64,000 bases of DNA from UBA2031 sp037189985 (GCA_037189985.1 JBBCJX010000031.1:226616-290615), one strand, 5' to 3'. Shown: positions 1 through 10,446, numbered from the stretch's first letter. A program made the numbers and translations. Notes: generated from the sequence alone by a model not told the origin.

Positions 1-3000
1 ACGGGTGAGGCCAGATGCCACCGTTGCCATTTGGCCTGGTGTAACCGGGAAAATATCATCCACCGTTACTCCATTTATGGCCTGGGGTGACGGGTTGTAA
101 ACTGAAATGCTCAGGAGCGTGGTGCCACCAGACGCAATAGGATTCGTCCCAAAACTCTTGCTAACCTGTACTGGCCCCAGCACGTTCAGCGTGGCCGTGG
201 CCGGCAACCCCGTCCCACCGTTAGAGGAATAAACAGTGCCAGTGCTGTTGAGGTAGGCTGCAGTGCTGTTACTGGTGACATTGACGTTGACCACGCAACT
301 GTTACCCACACCACCAGTCAGGCTGGCACCCGTCAGACGGATCGAGGTGTTGCCAGAGGCCACCGCACCCCAGATGCCTGTTCCAGTACGGCCTTCCAGT
401 ACAGCCCCCGTACAATTAGTGCCGCTAACCCCTGCACCAGGCGTATTCGCCACAATCAGCCCCGCAGGGAAATCATCCACATAATTGATGCCAGTGATAA
501 TCGAAGGTGTGCCTGTGCTGGCCGTTACCGTGATGGTCATCAGGGAAGAGGTATAGGCTGGTGTTACCGGATCATTGTACGCAATGGTGGCGGGCGAGAA
601 CGCCTTGGCCACGGTCAACCGGTTGGCCACGATGAGTTGTGCCTGAGCCGTGCCACCATTGCCGACACTCGAAGTTACGGCCTGGGTAGTATTGGTATAG
701 GTGGCCTGCGTGCCACTTTGTACATTGACCGTGATCGTGCAGTTCCCGCCTGCTGCCAGCGAAGCACCGCTCAAGGTCACGTTGTTGCCGCCATTCGGCG
801 CCGTCAGCGTGCCCACACTGGAGCCAGCCGTACAGTTGGACTGAACATTCGAGGGAGTGCTGTTCACCAGATTAGCGGGGTAATTGTCTACCAGGCCGAC
901 ACCGGTCAGCGCTGTGCCAGTATTAGGGTTGGTGACCACCAGCGTCAGAGTGGAGGCAGTAGCGGTACGTACCGAAGTCGGGAAAAAACTCTTGCTCACT
1001 AGCGGTGGGCCGATCACGACCAGTTCGGCTGTATTGCTGGGTTGCCCTGCTGCACCTGACTCCAGCGAGGAAACGCCCGTGGTAGTGTTGGGCAAAGTAC
1101 CAGCCGTGCTGCTGGTCACATTCACGCTGAGGGTACAAGAACCGCTCGCCGGCAAGCTGCCGTTAGCCAGAGTAACGCTGGTACTGCTGGCCACCGCCGT
1201 GACCGTACCACCGTTGCAGTTTCCGACCACATTGGGTACGGCCGCCACCTGCATGTCAACGAGGGTATCGCTGAAGGCCAACTGCGTAAGCGGGCTGCCT
1301 GACGGGTTTTGCAGGGTGAAGGTGATGGTAGATATCTGGCCGGCATTGATGGTAGCCGGCGCAAAGGCCTTGGTGATGCGTGGCTTGCCCACATACAACG
1401 TAGCCGAGGCCGTGGGGCCCGGGCTGCTATTGGTAGCAGTTACCGCTGAGGTGGTATTGGCGTAGTTGCCCACCGCTGCGGAGGTGACATTCACCGTGAT
1501 GATGCAGAAACCATTGGGCACAATCGTTGCCCCAGGGCTCATGCCGATGCTGTTACCACTGGCGGCACCACCGGTGAGAGTACCTGCCGTGGAGCCGGGA
1601 GTGCAGTTCACCTGTGGATTGGGGCTAGCGGTATTAACCATGCCCGTAGGATAGATGTCGGTAAAGCTCACGCCTTGCAAGTTGGAAGGATTGCTGGCCG
1701 GATTGCCCAAAGTGATGGTCATGACGGCGCTCTGATTCGCGTCGATCACACTGGGAGAGATGCTCTTGGTAATAGTGGGGGGCCCCGTCACGGTGGCAGA
1801 GGCAGCAGCACTACTGGCAGCAAAGGTAGTGGCCGGCAGAGTCTGGCTGTTGTACTGGATTTGTACCTCGTTACTGAGAAGAGTCCCCGCCGGCACGTCA
1901 TTGTTGACAATGGTATCAAAGTAAAACGAGGTGGCTTGCCCGTAGGCAAGAGTGCCGCCCTGCGTGGCATTGGCCCCTGCTCCCAGACGGAGAACCACGC
2001 GATTGGGACCAGTGAGAAAATCTGCCTGGTCATCAAACTGAGCATCGGTTTTTGTACCCGTGTTGGCGCCCGTGACAATCACCATGGAGCCGGGCACATA
2101 GGTGAGATTGGCAGGAATGATGTCCGTGGCAATCAGGTTGGTAGCGCTGTCCAAGCCCGTGTTACTCATGGTCACATGCCAGCGCAGGGTGTCGCCAGGC
2201 AGGAGCGGCGTGGCGGGACTCATGTCCTCGGCAGTCTTGATCACGTTGGGGATGACAACAGGAACATAAAGCTCCGTCGCAAAGGTAACGGCGGAAAGCA
2301 GAACCGCCTCATCGGCCGCCGTGGATGCTACGGTGATATTTGCACTGGTAGCAGCATTGGGAATCACACCAAAGGGAACATTGAGAAGATCAATGTCGAT
2401 CTGCAGGTTATTGTTGTACGCAGGGTCACTCGTAGTGACATGACTACCGAAGTTACTGATCGTGCCATTGTAGAAATTATTTGACGGATTAACCGCATTG
2501 CTCATCAGGGTGCCATTGACACTGAAGGTATCCGAGGCAACCGGCTTGTCCCCTTCGTAAGCAAGAACCCCCACCCTAGCCTGTACGGGACCGTTATACG
2601 GCGTCACAAAAGGCCCGGCCGTCATCGTTACAGAGGCCGGAACACCGGACGTTGCACCACGTACAAGCGTAAAGCCGTCAAAAATCGTCAAGCTACGCAA
2701 GGGCTCAGCGGGATTGGTATAGACAACCACGAGCGACCATCCGGCATACTTGCCCCCACCAGTATCCGCCCTGACATCGGCCACCCAATACTGGCCACCT
2801 CCTGCTGCTGCAACCTGTGTAGTTACGTCCGCCACACCTTGATAATTATTGGTGTCCAGACCCGTATCCGTATCCAGAGTCCCCGTGATAGTTGCGTAGC
2901 TGCTTCCACCAGGCACCCGGAGCTTAACGGTATTGCGAGCAGACGAACTGGACCCCGTCGCGCTCCAGTACAACATGGCTTTGACGACTGTCGACCCTGC

Positions 3001-3348
3001 CGGCAGATTCAGTTGCGACATGCTCGAGTTGAACGTTCCTGTATCAGCATCCCTGTCCAGATTGATCATAAGGTACGCATCATTACGATCACGCGCATTA
3101 TTCCCGCCTGCCAAAGATTGCGCACAGGTCGTTGTATTCTGGTTCGCGCCCTGTGTATTGTTTCCCGGCGTACAGGTCAGATTGACATTGCCAATCAGTA
3201 TGATGTTTCCATTGGCATTCGTGGAAAAACGTGAACTCAGGGTACGCCCAGCCTCTGCGTTGAGCGGCAGCAGGAGGAGTGCCAAGAAGAAGAGGCAGAC
3301 ACTCCGCAGGAAGACGGGAATTGAAGTATTCATAACAGGCACGGTCAT
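1..3348 (-). CDS. Large exported DUF11-repeat surface protein (3' end outside window)
   Basis: The minus frame is open for all 1116 codons from 3348 to the left edge, so the gene is truncated by the window. The start ATG at 3348 overlaps the TGA of the upstream gene (ATGA). An in-frame ATG at 3333 (MNTSIP) is an alternative. The N-terminus has a signal peptide with a leucine-rich core, cleaved near residue 34. Residues about 35-360 resemble the N-terminal domain often seen in large secreted DUF11 proteins (motifs AMLYWS, GWSLVVVY, FDGF). A DUF11 module follows (about 365-510). From about residue 520 come at least five tandem units of about 125-150 residues. Each begins like KSFxPxxI and carries an NC...C.ITVNV cysteine pair. 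Role inferred: secreted, Ig-like, cell-surface fibre or adhesin. The specific function is unknown. Confidence 0.85.
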   Translation of the reverse strand, partial: MTVPVMNTSIPVFLRSVCLFFLALLLLPLNAEAGRTLSSRFSTNANGNIILIGNVNLTCTPGNNTQGANQNTTTCAQSLAGGNNARDRNDAYLMINLDRDADTGTFNSSMSQLNLPAGSTVVKAMLYWSATGSSSSARNTVKLRVPGGSSYATITGTLDTDTGLDTNNYQGVADVTTQVAAAGGGQYWVADVRADTGGGKYAGWSLVVVYTNPAEPLRSLTIFDGFTLVRGATSGVPASVTMTAGPFVTPYNGPVQARVGVLAYEGDKPVASDTFSVNGTLMSNAVNPSNNFYNGTISNFGSHVTTSDPAYNNNLQIDIDLLNVPFGVIPNAATSANITVASTAADEAVLLSAVTFATELYVPVVIPNVIKTAEDMSPATPLLPGDTLRWHVTMSNTGLDSATNLIATDIIPANLTYVPGSMVIVTGANTGTKTDAQFDDQADFLTGPNRVVLRLGAGANATQGGTLAYGQATSFYFDTIVNNDVPAGTLLSNEVQIQYNSQTLPATTFAASSAAASATVTGPPTITKSISPSVIDANQSAVMTITLGNPASNPSNLQGVSFTDIYPTGMVNTASPNPQVNCTPGSTAGTLTGGAASGNSIGMSPGATIVPNGFCIITVNVTSAAVGNYANTTSAVTATNSSPGPTASATLYVGKPRITKAFAPATINAGQISTITFTLQNPSGSPLTQLAFSDTLVDMQVAAVPNVVGNCNGGTVTAVASSTSVTLANGSLPASGSCTLSVNVTSSTAGTLPNTTTGVSSLESGAAGQPSNTAELVVIGPPLVSKSFFPTSVRTATASTLTLVVTNPNTGTALTGVGLVDNYPANLVNSTPSNVQSNCTAGSSVGTLTAPNGGNNVTLSGASLAAGGNCTITVNVQSGTQATYTNTTQAVTSSVGNGGTAQAQLIVANRLTVAKAFSPATIAYNDPVTPAYTSSLMTITVTASTGTPSIITGINYVDDFPAGLIVANTPGAGVSGTNCTGAVLEGRTGTGIWGAVASGNTSIRLTGASLTGGVGNSCVVNVNVTSNSTAAYLNSTGTVYSSNGGTGLPATATLNVLGPVQVSKSFGTNPIASGGTTLLSISVYNPSPQAINGVTVDDIFPVTPGQMATVASGLTR

Positions 3349-6300
3349 TCCTTGGCTGTCATCAAGGGCTCATCACTGACGGCCGGATTGGCAGCCACCA
3401 TGTCGCGGTTGAGCCGCGTATTCTGGTCAAACTTGAGGCGCAGTTGCAGGTAAGGCCCTTGCGCAGAGTAACGAGCGGCGTCGAAATCACGGTCCGTGAA
3501 GCCGCGCAGATTCCAGCCCAGTGTGATCCAGCCATTGCGCACAGGCGAAGCACCGACCTGCGGACCGAAGGAGTAAGCACGCGTACCCGTGCTCCAGGAA
3601 TTCAGTGTGCTGGCCTGCAGGCCGATATCCAGCCAGGGGCGAACATCGTGGCGTACTTCAAACGCCAGCATGTCGGTGTAACCGCTGTACTCCACTCCAT
3701 CAAAAGTATCCAGCGCATACTTGCTGCCGTAATACAGAGACCATTGATTGCGCTCGTAACGACGGAAGAGGTTGCCTGTACGATCTTCACCGGTCCACTC
3801 GCGGGAAACACGGTTCAAAGCGAAGTTATTGATGATGCGGCGGCTCTTCGCATTGTTGGCAACCAGGCTGTCAAAACCGAACAGGCCACCGGGCGGTGGA
3901 GTAACCAAAGAGGCCGTATTCTCGGCGTCTTCGTACTTGAACTCCAGGCGTTCCAGAATGGACCACTGCGTACCCAGCGGACGCCAGGCCCAGGACAAAT
4001 CCAGGGAAGCAAGGTTACCAATGGACGTATCCGTCTCTGTACGGAATACCTGTGCGCCCGTGGCAAAAGCAACACCTTCGCGTGCCTGGCGCAAAAAATT
4101 GCTAGTGAAGCCATAACGGTCTTCGGTTTCACCATTGCGGGTTTCCGCACGGCCCGTCCAGCTCCAGATATCAGCGCGATAGGTCGCTCCCGCCGTAAGA
4201 GCCAGGTAATCCTCGGTGAGCGCAGTGACGCGAGAGGTACCGAGACCAAGCTGGTTGCTCGTGTTCTGTGAGTTGTTCACCTCAGGACGAACCGCCTGAT
4301 TACCAACGCTCTGGCTGCTATCCACACCAAAATCCACGCTCCACTGCTTGTCGACCAGCAGGGTCTGGGTCAGGCCGAACTGGGCGAAGGTACGCGGGCC
4401 ATATTCGCTGATCTGGCTCTGGTTCAGCGTGGAATCCAGACGGGCGCCCTTCCAAGGCACCACTTGCATGCCCACACGCGTGTTGCTGCTCTTGAGATCG
4501 GCGCCGTCGGTAAACTCCTGGCCAGCGATCAGCTTCACATGATCGGTAAAGGCATAGCCCGCACCCAGCACGAAGCGGTTGGGATAATCTGCGCTGTCGC
4601 TGACACCTGCATCGGCCTGCGCGGAAAGCTCCAACTTGCGCTTCATGAACCAGCGGTTGGCGGCCAGCGTGACCTGTTGCGAATTGAAATCCTGCCCGGC
4701 CAGCGGACCGGAGTCGGTGCTGTCATTCACAGCCTGTACACCAATACTGGCAGAGCCTTCTTTTGTCTCATAGCGCAGCTTGGCCGCAGCAGCATTGCGG
4801 GTGCTGTCCGTACTCAGGTTCTCCTGCTGGAACAACTCGCCCTGCACCGACCATTCCCGGTCCAGGCGCACAGTGGTATTTACACCAATCTTCTGCTGCC
4901 CGGCTTCGGACAGGCTCTGCTGGCTAACGCCAAACTCAGGCTCCTGGCTACGGGCATAGAGCAGGAGGTCAAAACGCCCTGTGTGACGCTCCAGCTCAGC
5001 CAACCAAGCCTTGCCTTCGCGGCTTACTCCAGCCTGGTCGCCCGAACTGCCGGCCATTTCCAGGCGTAACTCGGAATCCATGGCGAAGCGGAACTTCATG
5101 TCGGTGCCGATCAGGTCGCTCTTGCTCGGAGTAGCCGTGTTGCCAGACTCGTCACGCAACACGGTGAGACCAATATCGAGCTTGCCATCCAGAAGACGCA
5201 GGCCGATACGACCACCCGCATTCAACGCATTGCTGGCAACACCGAAAATTTCATAGTCAGCCACGATCCAGATCGGGTTGAAATTGACATCCTGTCCATA
5301 GACAGGTTGCTTGAAGAAGAGCGTACCGGCGCTGTAATCAATGTCGTAATCAATATGGCGCGCCAGCGAGCGGCTTTCGATAATCGTTTGGCTGTGCAGG
5401 CGATCACGCGTCTCGATACGAATCTGCTCGCTGTTGATCACGATGCCACGCTGGTTCAGGCGATAAAGCCCAGAGGTGCCATTGCCGCGGATTTCATCAC
5501 GCGCATGAGTCTGCTGGGTTTCTGCAGCATAGGCCGTGAACACCACCATGCCACCCGCCCTTTCTGTCTTGAAGCCGTTCAGCGTGCGGTTGTAGTTGGC
5601 AAGCTGCGTGTCAGCGAGGCCAGTGTCGTAGTCGCCAAACAAGGCATAGAACTGGCCACGTTCCAGCTTGAGGTAGAGCTTGGACTGGCTGGCAGCATCA
5701 TAGCGTTGCTCCGCGCCATCACCATAAAGAGTGTAGAACTCGTTGGGGTCAATGGTGGACAGCAGACTGTCACGCTCGCGTACCTTGCTCGTGTCATAGG
5801 CCATGGTGAGAATCCATTTGCCCAGCACGCTGCCCTTGGCATAGAAGCTGACCTTGCCGTCGGTATAGACGCCATCTTCCACGCCCTGCGCCTGCAAGTC
5901 ATTTGTCGCGTTGTCCTTGAGAGTGTTGTAGCCCACCGTGCCTTCGGCAAAACCTACCATTACCCATTCACGGGCCGATGGTGTGAGCCAGGCGCGCAAC
6001 TCCTGAGTACGCCTGCTGTCGTTGCCAGTCAGGAAAGTGAAATCAAGCTGCGCCATGCCAGATTCCGTCGTCGGTGCCAGTTCGATGAGTGCAATACCTT
6101 CATCACCCTTCACCATGTATTGCGGCTTGAACGCATCCAGACCCGCCAACTGGCGGCGCTGGGTTTCTTCGTGCTGTTGCCACGACATATAGGGCGAGCG
6201 AATGCTCACGGGACCCGTAATACCGTCGCGCACGGGCTGCCCATTACGGTCCAACAAACGGACGGCCAATACCGGGCGCGTCATGCCATCAGCCACCAGC

Positions 6301-9300
6301 ACGGACTGCTCCGGCACCAGCTCAGCTCGGGCCGGCGTATTGGAGTAGTGAATCACACGCAAAAGATCATCGACGACCGTGCCATCCGGATTACGGACAC
6401 GCGCCACAATACGATTGGCACCTTCCTGCAAGGGCAGGCCACGCCAGATACTGACAGAAGTACTGTGGGCACTATTCCGGCGGGTGCCATCAAAATTCAG
6501 GGAAGATGCCGGAAGGCCATTCACCAGCACCTCTACGCTCTGGTTCGGACCGTGCTCCACCACCACGCGCAAGGCAGGTGCTCGGGGATTGTGCTTGTCT
6601 TCAGGAAAGAGAAAACCGGTCTTGCCCGTTGTCCGGGACAGCCAGTCGACATCGCCACCACCGGCAGCAACCACGCTGGAATCACTTTCGCCAGACTTGG
6701 AGGTTGTGCCAGCCGACACAGCACCAGCGGCCTTTTCTTCGGCTGCCACTACCGCAACAACCGGAATCACGGGCTTCAGAGCAACCGTCTTGCGGCCACT
6801 GTCATTGCCGTCGGGAGCAGAGGCTGTAGCACCCTCTCCCGCCAGAGGAGAGGGCGATGAGCGTGCAGGCACAGCCAGTACCGCATCAATGAGCTCATCC
6901 CACTCCTCTTTGGCTGCCGGAGCAGACGAGCTTGCAGGATCGCTCGCCTCTCCTCTGGCGGAAGAGGGGCTGGTGGAGACAGGAGTTTCTGCCGCTGGCG
7001 CCGGCTTCTTCTTGCCTTCATCTCCTGCGCACACCAAACGGTTTTCCACCACTGGCAGGCGCACATTCCTTTCAGTCTCGGTATCTACACTGGCCATTGC
7101 CTTGAGGCTGACATAGCCGTCTGCGCAAAGCTGCTGCAGACGGGAAACAGCTGCCTCGCGACTGAACACTTTCACTTCCACACGACGGTTCTTGGCCATG
7201 CCTGCAGGCGTGGCATTGCTGGCGACAGGCTCGTCCGGCCCACGACCTTCAGTCACGATGCTTTCACGCGCCAACCCCAGCCCCACGGCCAGGAAGTCTG
7301 CGATGGTCTGTGCACGTGCCAGCGAAAGCGCCTTGTTGTCCGGGAAACGCTTGCGGGCACGGACAGAAAGGCCTTGGCTATCGGTATGACCGATGATCTC
7401 CAGATGCTCGATAGTTCCAGCCTGGCGCAGAGTTTCCTGCAGCCTTTCAAGCTCGGCAACGGACTCATCCATCAACTCGGCCTGGGCCGGGGCAAAGTTG
7501 CCGTTGAAGGTGTACTCCTTGTCGGCAGCAGGCTTGGTCGTCACCAGCTTGCGCACTACGTCTGTATTAAAAGTGATGATGCGTTGCCAACTGGCAGGGT
7601 CTGCCGCAGGGCCGGCTGATACCCCACCATTCTGTGTTTCGGCCTCGATTTCTTCCCAAGTCTTTTCCTTGGGAGCGGCAGCGGAAACACGCCATACCAG
7701 CATGCCGTCCATGATTTCAGGGTCAGCCGCAAGCGCGCCATCCAGCGTGGAGGAACCTTTTACATAGCTGAGGTCAGGCGGCAGCATAACCGTGGCACGC
7801 AGATTGAAGGCGGGCACCTTGCCACTGTCGATTACCAGACGATGCTGACGCCGTGAGCGCTCTCCGACCTTGGCTGTTGTCGGCCCCATGCCACCGTAAA
7901 CCACAACTTCCACACGACGGTTCTTGGCCATGCCAGCCGCCGTGCTGTTGCTGGCCAACGGACGGTCCGGACCAATACCCTGCGCGCTCACCTGATCTTC
8001 CGTAAGACCAAGACGTGGAGCAAGATAGTCCGCAATTGTCTTGGCACGAGCCAAGCCCAAGCCATGATTGTCGCCATAAAGTGCTTTGGTACGCACGGAA
8101 AGGCCCTGGCTATCGGTATGCCCCAAAATTTCCAACCGGAGCACCTGGCCTTTCTTGAGGTCAGAGGCCAACTTCTCCAGTTGTGCCACAGACTCAGGCA
8201 GCAACACATCCTGGCCGGAGGCAAAGCGGCCATAGAAGGTATAGCTGCGCGGTGCCAGCTCCTTAGTCAATTCGGTGACTTGCACATTGTCCAGCGTCTG
8301 CAAACGGATGCCGGCCTCGCCATCCGGGATCACCGGGGCTTCCGGCTCCGGTTCAGGCTCCGCTACCAAGACGGGTACGGGACGTACATGGAAATCCGCA
8401 CGCCACAAACCACCACCTTTCACGTCTACGAACTGTGAGTAGGCACTGCCGGCAAAGCGGGTGTTCTGTATACAGGAAACGGGCTCCCAGCCTTTGGGTA
8501 GCGTGGTGGTATCCATCTGCACGACATGGGTGCCGGGCCTCATGCCCTCAATGTGATACTGGCCGTCCTTGTCCGTCACCACATAGGTGCCATCTTCCAG
8601 CATGATGCGCACATTCGGCACACCTTTCTGTTCGGGAAAGGGCGCGCTGCAATCGTTTTCAAAGACGCGACCGATGAGGGTGAAGCGGCCACTCATGAGG
8701 AATTCACGAATGCGCACGGCGGCCTGGGCTGAATTGGACCGTATCGTGCTGCTGGAAATAATACCGGGGTGGCTGGCCTGTGCCGTATTCACGGCATTGC
8801 CGATGGGCGCACCTGCCCCTACGGCAAGCACATAGGTAATCACTGCCTGACTCGTATTGCTGCCTGCCCCGCCAAGGCTCAGGGGAATGGACATGGTACG
8901 GCCATCATTGAGCGGGAATGAGGGATCGGGCTGCTTCACGCCATTGATGTGCAGGGAACCGCTCTGGTAGCGCATGCCCTGGGGCAGAACATCGGTCACC
9001 GTAGTCGTCGGCAGGGTGAGCACTTCATTGTTGGTCAACTGCAGGCGATATTGCAGATAGTCCCCCGCAGAAGCTTCCGTGGTGGACGTGGTTTTCACCA
9101 GCACCAAGCTGCCCTGAGATTGATCTGCTGGAATGTCGATGTGCAGCGCCGGCCCCGGCAGCACCACGAAATTCTGCAAATGGGAACCGATGACCACTGC
9201 ACGCCCCGGAGCCGTGCCACCAACTGGCACCAGCACGGAGGGAAGAGTGAAACCAGGCGCTTTGACGACAAAGCGATAGGTTCCCGGTGCCATCAGGGGA

Positions 9301-10325
9301 TAACGGAAACCGCCCGCCGGGACGGGAGGAGCTACGTGGCCTGGGGGAGGCGTTACTGCAATACCTGTTTGCAAGTGTGCAGGATGGGGAGAAAAGGCAG
9401 GATCATCCCAGAACACGGTCGCGCCACAGGCATCAAGGTCGGCATCAGGCGAAGCTGCATTAACCACTGCGCAGCCCGGCTTGCTGACATCAATCACCCA
9501 TATGTTGGCGCCTGTCAGCCCCACGGCAGGATTACTGGCATCAAAAAGTACGCCGAAGGGGTCTACCAGGGCATCGGCACTGATGGGTGGTCCGGGATAG
9601 TCTTCATCGACATAGCTGGCCTTGATGCTGCCGTTGATAGCCACCGACAGGAGACTGTCCTGTGACGTGGCCGTATTTGCCGTGCTGGGAATAACGGCAA
9701 TGAACACGCCCGTATTCGGCCCGGTTTCACGCAAGCGCAGCACCTCGGTATCCCCGGCACTGGTAGTGACTTCAATCACGATGGTTTCAATCAGAGCTGG
9801 ATCGTGATTGCGATTCAAATCTTTCACGGTGATGAAAACCGACTCACCGGCATGATAGATGTTGGTGGCACAAAGCGGCACAGGCAGCGACGTATCAATG
9901 TTCACCAGCGTCACGCCAGTGTTATCGACCTTGAAGGCCTGTGGTGTCGCCCCTAAGGGTACAAATACCGCACCTGCACGATAATCGCCGTAATTGCCGT
10001 CCTGGAAAGCGCTTGTCACCAGCGCGTCGGCAGGGTTGGCACAACCATCCGGTGCATATTTGTAGAACCGGATTTCAGGCGCGTCATCGTTCGGGGGAAT
10101 CACCGGTCCCAGCGACACCAGATTGGTTGGCTCATCAACCACCGGAGGCAGAGGAATGCCCGGTGTCTCATAGCTGAGATAGGCAATGTTGTCGATGCTG
10201 AGAGGTGCAGCTACAGCCACCGGCACCACAAGCCCCACCACCAGCAAGGCCAGACCAGCCAGACGCAAGAACGCGCCAGCCAGACCAACTCTGGTCAGGA
10301 AAGAGGGACGGGGCTCAAACAACAT
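3345..10325 (-). CDS. 2326-residue envelope protein: DUF11, SdrD-B-like module, two OmpA domains, predicted C-terminal beta-barrel
   Basis: The start is the ATG at 10325 (MLFEPRPSF), with AAGGA about 8-10 bases upstream. A GTG at 10349 also keeps frame but lacks such a site. Domains seen: signal peptide/TM (about 15-40); beta-rich region to 400; DUF11 (about 405-540); SdrD-B-like fold (about 545-610, motif TDKDGQYHIEG); first OmpA C-terminal domain (about 693-811); DUF11-like strand region; second OmpA domain (about 937-1053). Both OmpA domains carry GHTDSQGLSVR and NRRVEV, the peptidoglycan-binding core. A low-complexity Ala/Ser linker (about 1110-1200) follows, partly encoded by REP-like palindromes. 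From about 1460 to the end, alternating aromatic/charged strands (for example DYDIDYSAGTLFF) suggest an outer-membrane barrel. It does not end in the usual terminal Phe. Inferred role: outer-membrane anchor or exporter for the neighbouring DUF11 proteins. Confidence 0.85.
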   Translation of the reverse strand: MLFEPRPSFLTRVGLAGAFLRLAGLALLVVGLVVPVAVAAPLSIDNIAYLSYETPGIPLPPVVDEPTNLVSLGPVIPPNDDAPEIRFYKYAPDGCANPADALVTSAFQDGNYGDYRAGAVFVPLGATPQAFKVDNTGVTLVNIDTSLPVPLCATNIYHAGESVFITVKDLNRNHDPALIETIVIEVTTSAGDTEVLRLRETGPNTGVFIAVIPSTANTATSQDSLLSVAINGSIKASYVDEDYPGPPISADALVDPFGVLFDASNPAVGLTGANIWVIDVSKPGCAVVNAASPDADLDACGATVFWDDPAFSPHPAHLQTGIAVTPPPGHVAPPVPAGGFRYPLMAPGTYRFVVKAPGFTLPSVLVPVGGTAPGRAVVIGSHLQNFVVLPGPALHIDIPADQSQGSLVLVKTTSTTEASAGDYLQYRLQLTNNEVLTLPTTTVTDVLPQGMRYQSGSLHINGVKQPDPSFPLNDGRTMSIPLSLGGAGSNTSQAVITYVLAVGAGAPIGNAVNTAQASHPGIISSSTIRSNSAQAAVRIREFLMSGRFTLIGRVFENDCSAPFPEQKGVPNVRIMLEDGTYVVTDKDGQYHIEGMRPGTHVVQMDTTTLPKGWEPVSCIQNTRFAGSAYSQFVDVKGGGLWRADFHVRPVPVLVAEPEPEPEAPVIPDGEAGIRLQTLDNVQVTELTKELAPRSYTFYGRFASGQDVLLPESVAQLEKLASDLKKGQVLRLEILGHTDSQGLSVRTKALYGDNHGLGLARAKTIADYLAPRLGLTEDQVSAQGIGPDRPLASNSTAAGMAKNRRVEVVVYGGMGPTTAKVGERSRRQHRLVIDSGKVPAFNLRATVMLPPDLSYVKGSSTLDGALAADPEIMDGMLVWRVSAAAPKEKTWEEIEAETQNGGVSAGPAADPASWQRIITFNTDVVRKLVTTKPAADKEYTFNGNFAPAQAELMDESVAELERLQETLRQAGTIEHLEIIGHTDSQGLSVRARKRFPDNKALSLARAQTIADFLAVGLGLARESIVTEGRGPDEPVASNATPAGMAKNRRVEVKVFSREAAVSRLQQLCADGYVSLKAMASVDTETERNVRLPVVENRLVCAGDEGKKKPAPAAETPVSTSPSSARGEASDPASSSAPAAKEEWDELIDAVLAVPARSSPSPLAGEGATASAPDGNDSGRKTVALKPVIPVVAVVAAEEKAAGAVSAGTTSKSGESDSSVVAAGGGDVDWLSRTTGKTGFLFPEDKHNPRAPALRVVVEHGPNQSVEVLVNGLPASSLNFDGTRRNSAHSTSVSIWRGLPLQEGANRIVARVRNPDGTVVDDLLRVIHYSNTPARAELVPEQSVLVADGMTRPVLAVRLLDRNGQPVRDGITGPVSIRSPYMSWQQHEETQRRQLAGLDAFKPQYMVKGDEGIALIELAPTTESGMAQLDFTFLTGNDSRRTQELRAWLTPSAREWVMVGFAEGTVGYNTLKDNATNDLQAQGVEDGVYTDGKVSFYAKGSVLGKWILTMAYDTSKVRERDSLLSTIDPNEFYTLYGDGAEQRYDAASQSKLYLKLERGQFYALFGDYDTGLADTQLANYNRTLNGFKTERAGGMVVFTAYAAETQQTHARDEIRGNGTSGLYRLNQRGIVINSEQIRIETRDRLHSQTIIESRSLARHIDYDIDYSAGTLFFKQPVYGQDVNFNPIWIVADYEIFGVASNALNAGGRIGLRLLDGKLDIGLTVLRDESGNTATPSKSDLIGTDMKFRFAMDSELRLEMAGSSGDQAGVSREGKAWLAELERHTGRFDLLLYARSQEPEFGVSQQSLSEAGQQKIGVNTTVRLDREWSVQGELFQQENLSTDSTRNAAAAKLRYETKEGSASIGVQAVNDSTDSGPLAGQDFNSQQVTLAANRWFMKRKLELSAQADAGVSDSADYPNRFVLGAGYAFTDHVKLIAGQEFTDGADLKSSNTRVGMQVVPWKGARLDSTLNQSQISEYGPRTFAQFGLTQTLLVDKQWSVDFGVDSSQSVGNQAVRPEVNNSQNTSNQLGLGTSRVTALTEDYLALTAGATYRADIWSWTGRAETRNGETEDRYGFTSNFLRQAREGVAFATGAQVFRTETDTSIGNLASLDLSWAWRPLGTQWSILERLEFKYEDAENTASLVTPPPGGLFGFDSLVANNAKSRRIINNFALNRVSREWTGEDRTGNLFRRYERNQWSLYYGSKYALDTFDGVEYSGYTDMLAFEVRHDVRPWLDIGLQASTLNSWSTGTRAYSFGPQVGASPVRNGWITLGWNLRGFTDRDFDAARYSAQGPYLQLRLKFDQNTRLNRDMVAANPAVSDEPLMTAKE
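6832..6969. repeat. Inverted pair of REP-like palindromes inside a coding sequence
   Basis: Bases 6832-6854 read CCCTCTCC-CGCCAGA-GGAGAGGG, a hairpin of the widespread REP type. Bases 6947-6969 are nearly the reverse complement of the same element (CCTCTCCTCTGGCGGAAGAG...). The two copies face each other about 92 bases apart within the linker of the 2326-residue protein. They are translated in frame as SPLAGEG and SSARGEA. REP elements normally sit between genes, so this is unusual. Confidence 0.7.
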
Positions 10326-10390
10326 TACGCAGACTTCCTTCTCATTCACATCGCGTACAAGTCACAGCACAGGGCCTGTGGCTATACGAG

Positions 10391-10427
10391 GCACGCCAGC
10401 CGCCGTGAAAAGCGGCGGCCGGCGTGC
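10391..10427 (-). terminator. Strong hairpin downstream of the 401-residue DUF11 gene
   Basis: GCACGCC/GGCGTGC and GCCGCC/GGCGGC form a 13-bp stem with one mismatch and a 9-base loop. It lies 20 bases after the stop at 10447 and before the next gene at 10325. No T-tract follows on the minus strand, so it may stabilise or process mRNA rather than terminate fully. Confidence 0.5.
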
Positions 10428-10446
10428 CTATCGACAGGGAAATCCG

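Noticed and set aside
263..3379. Several plus-strand frames (for example 884-1465 and 1675-2484)
   Set aside because: The minus strand is open over the whole stretch with clear DUF11 repeats and a signal peptide, so these frames are shadows.
5307..6860. A 517-codon plus-strand open frame antisense to the 2326-residue surface gene
   Set aside because: The minus frame has a signal peptide, recognisable domains and continuous homology-like motifs. The plus frame has none and is the usual GC-rich antisense shadow.
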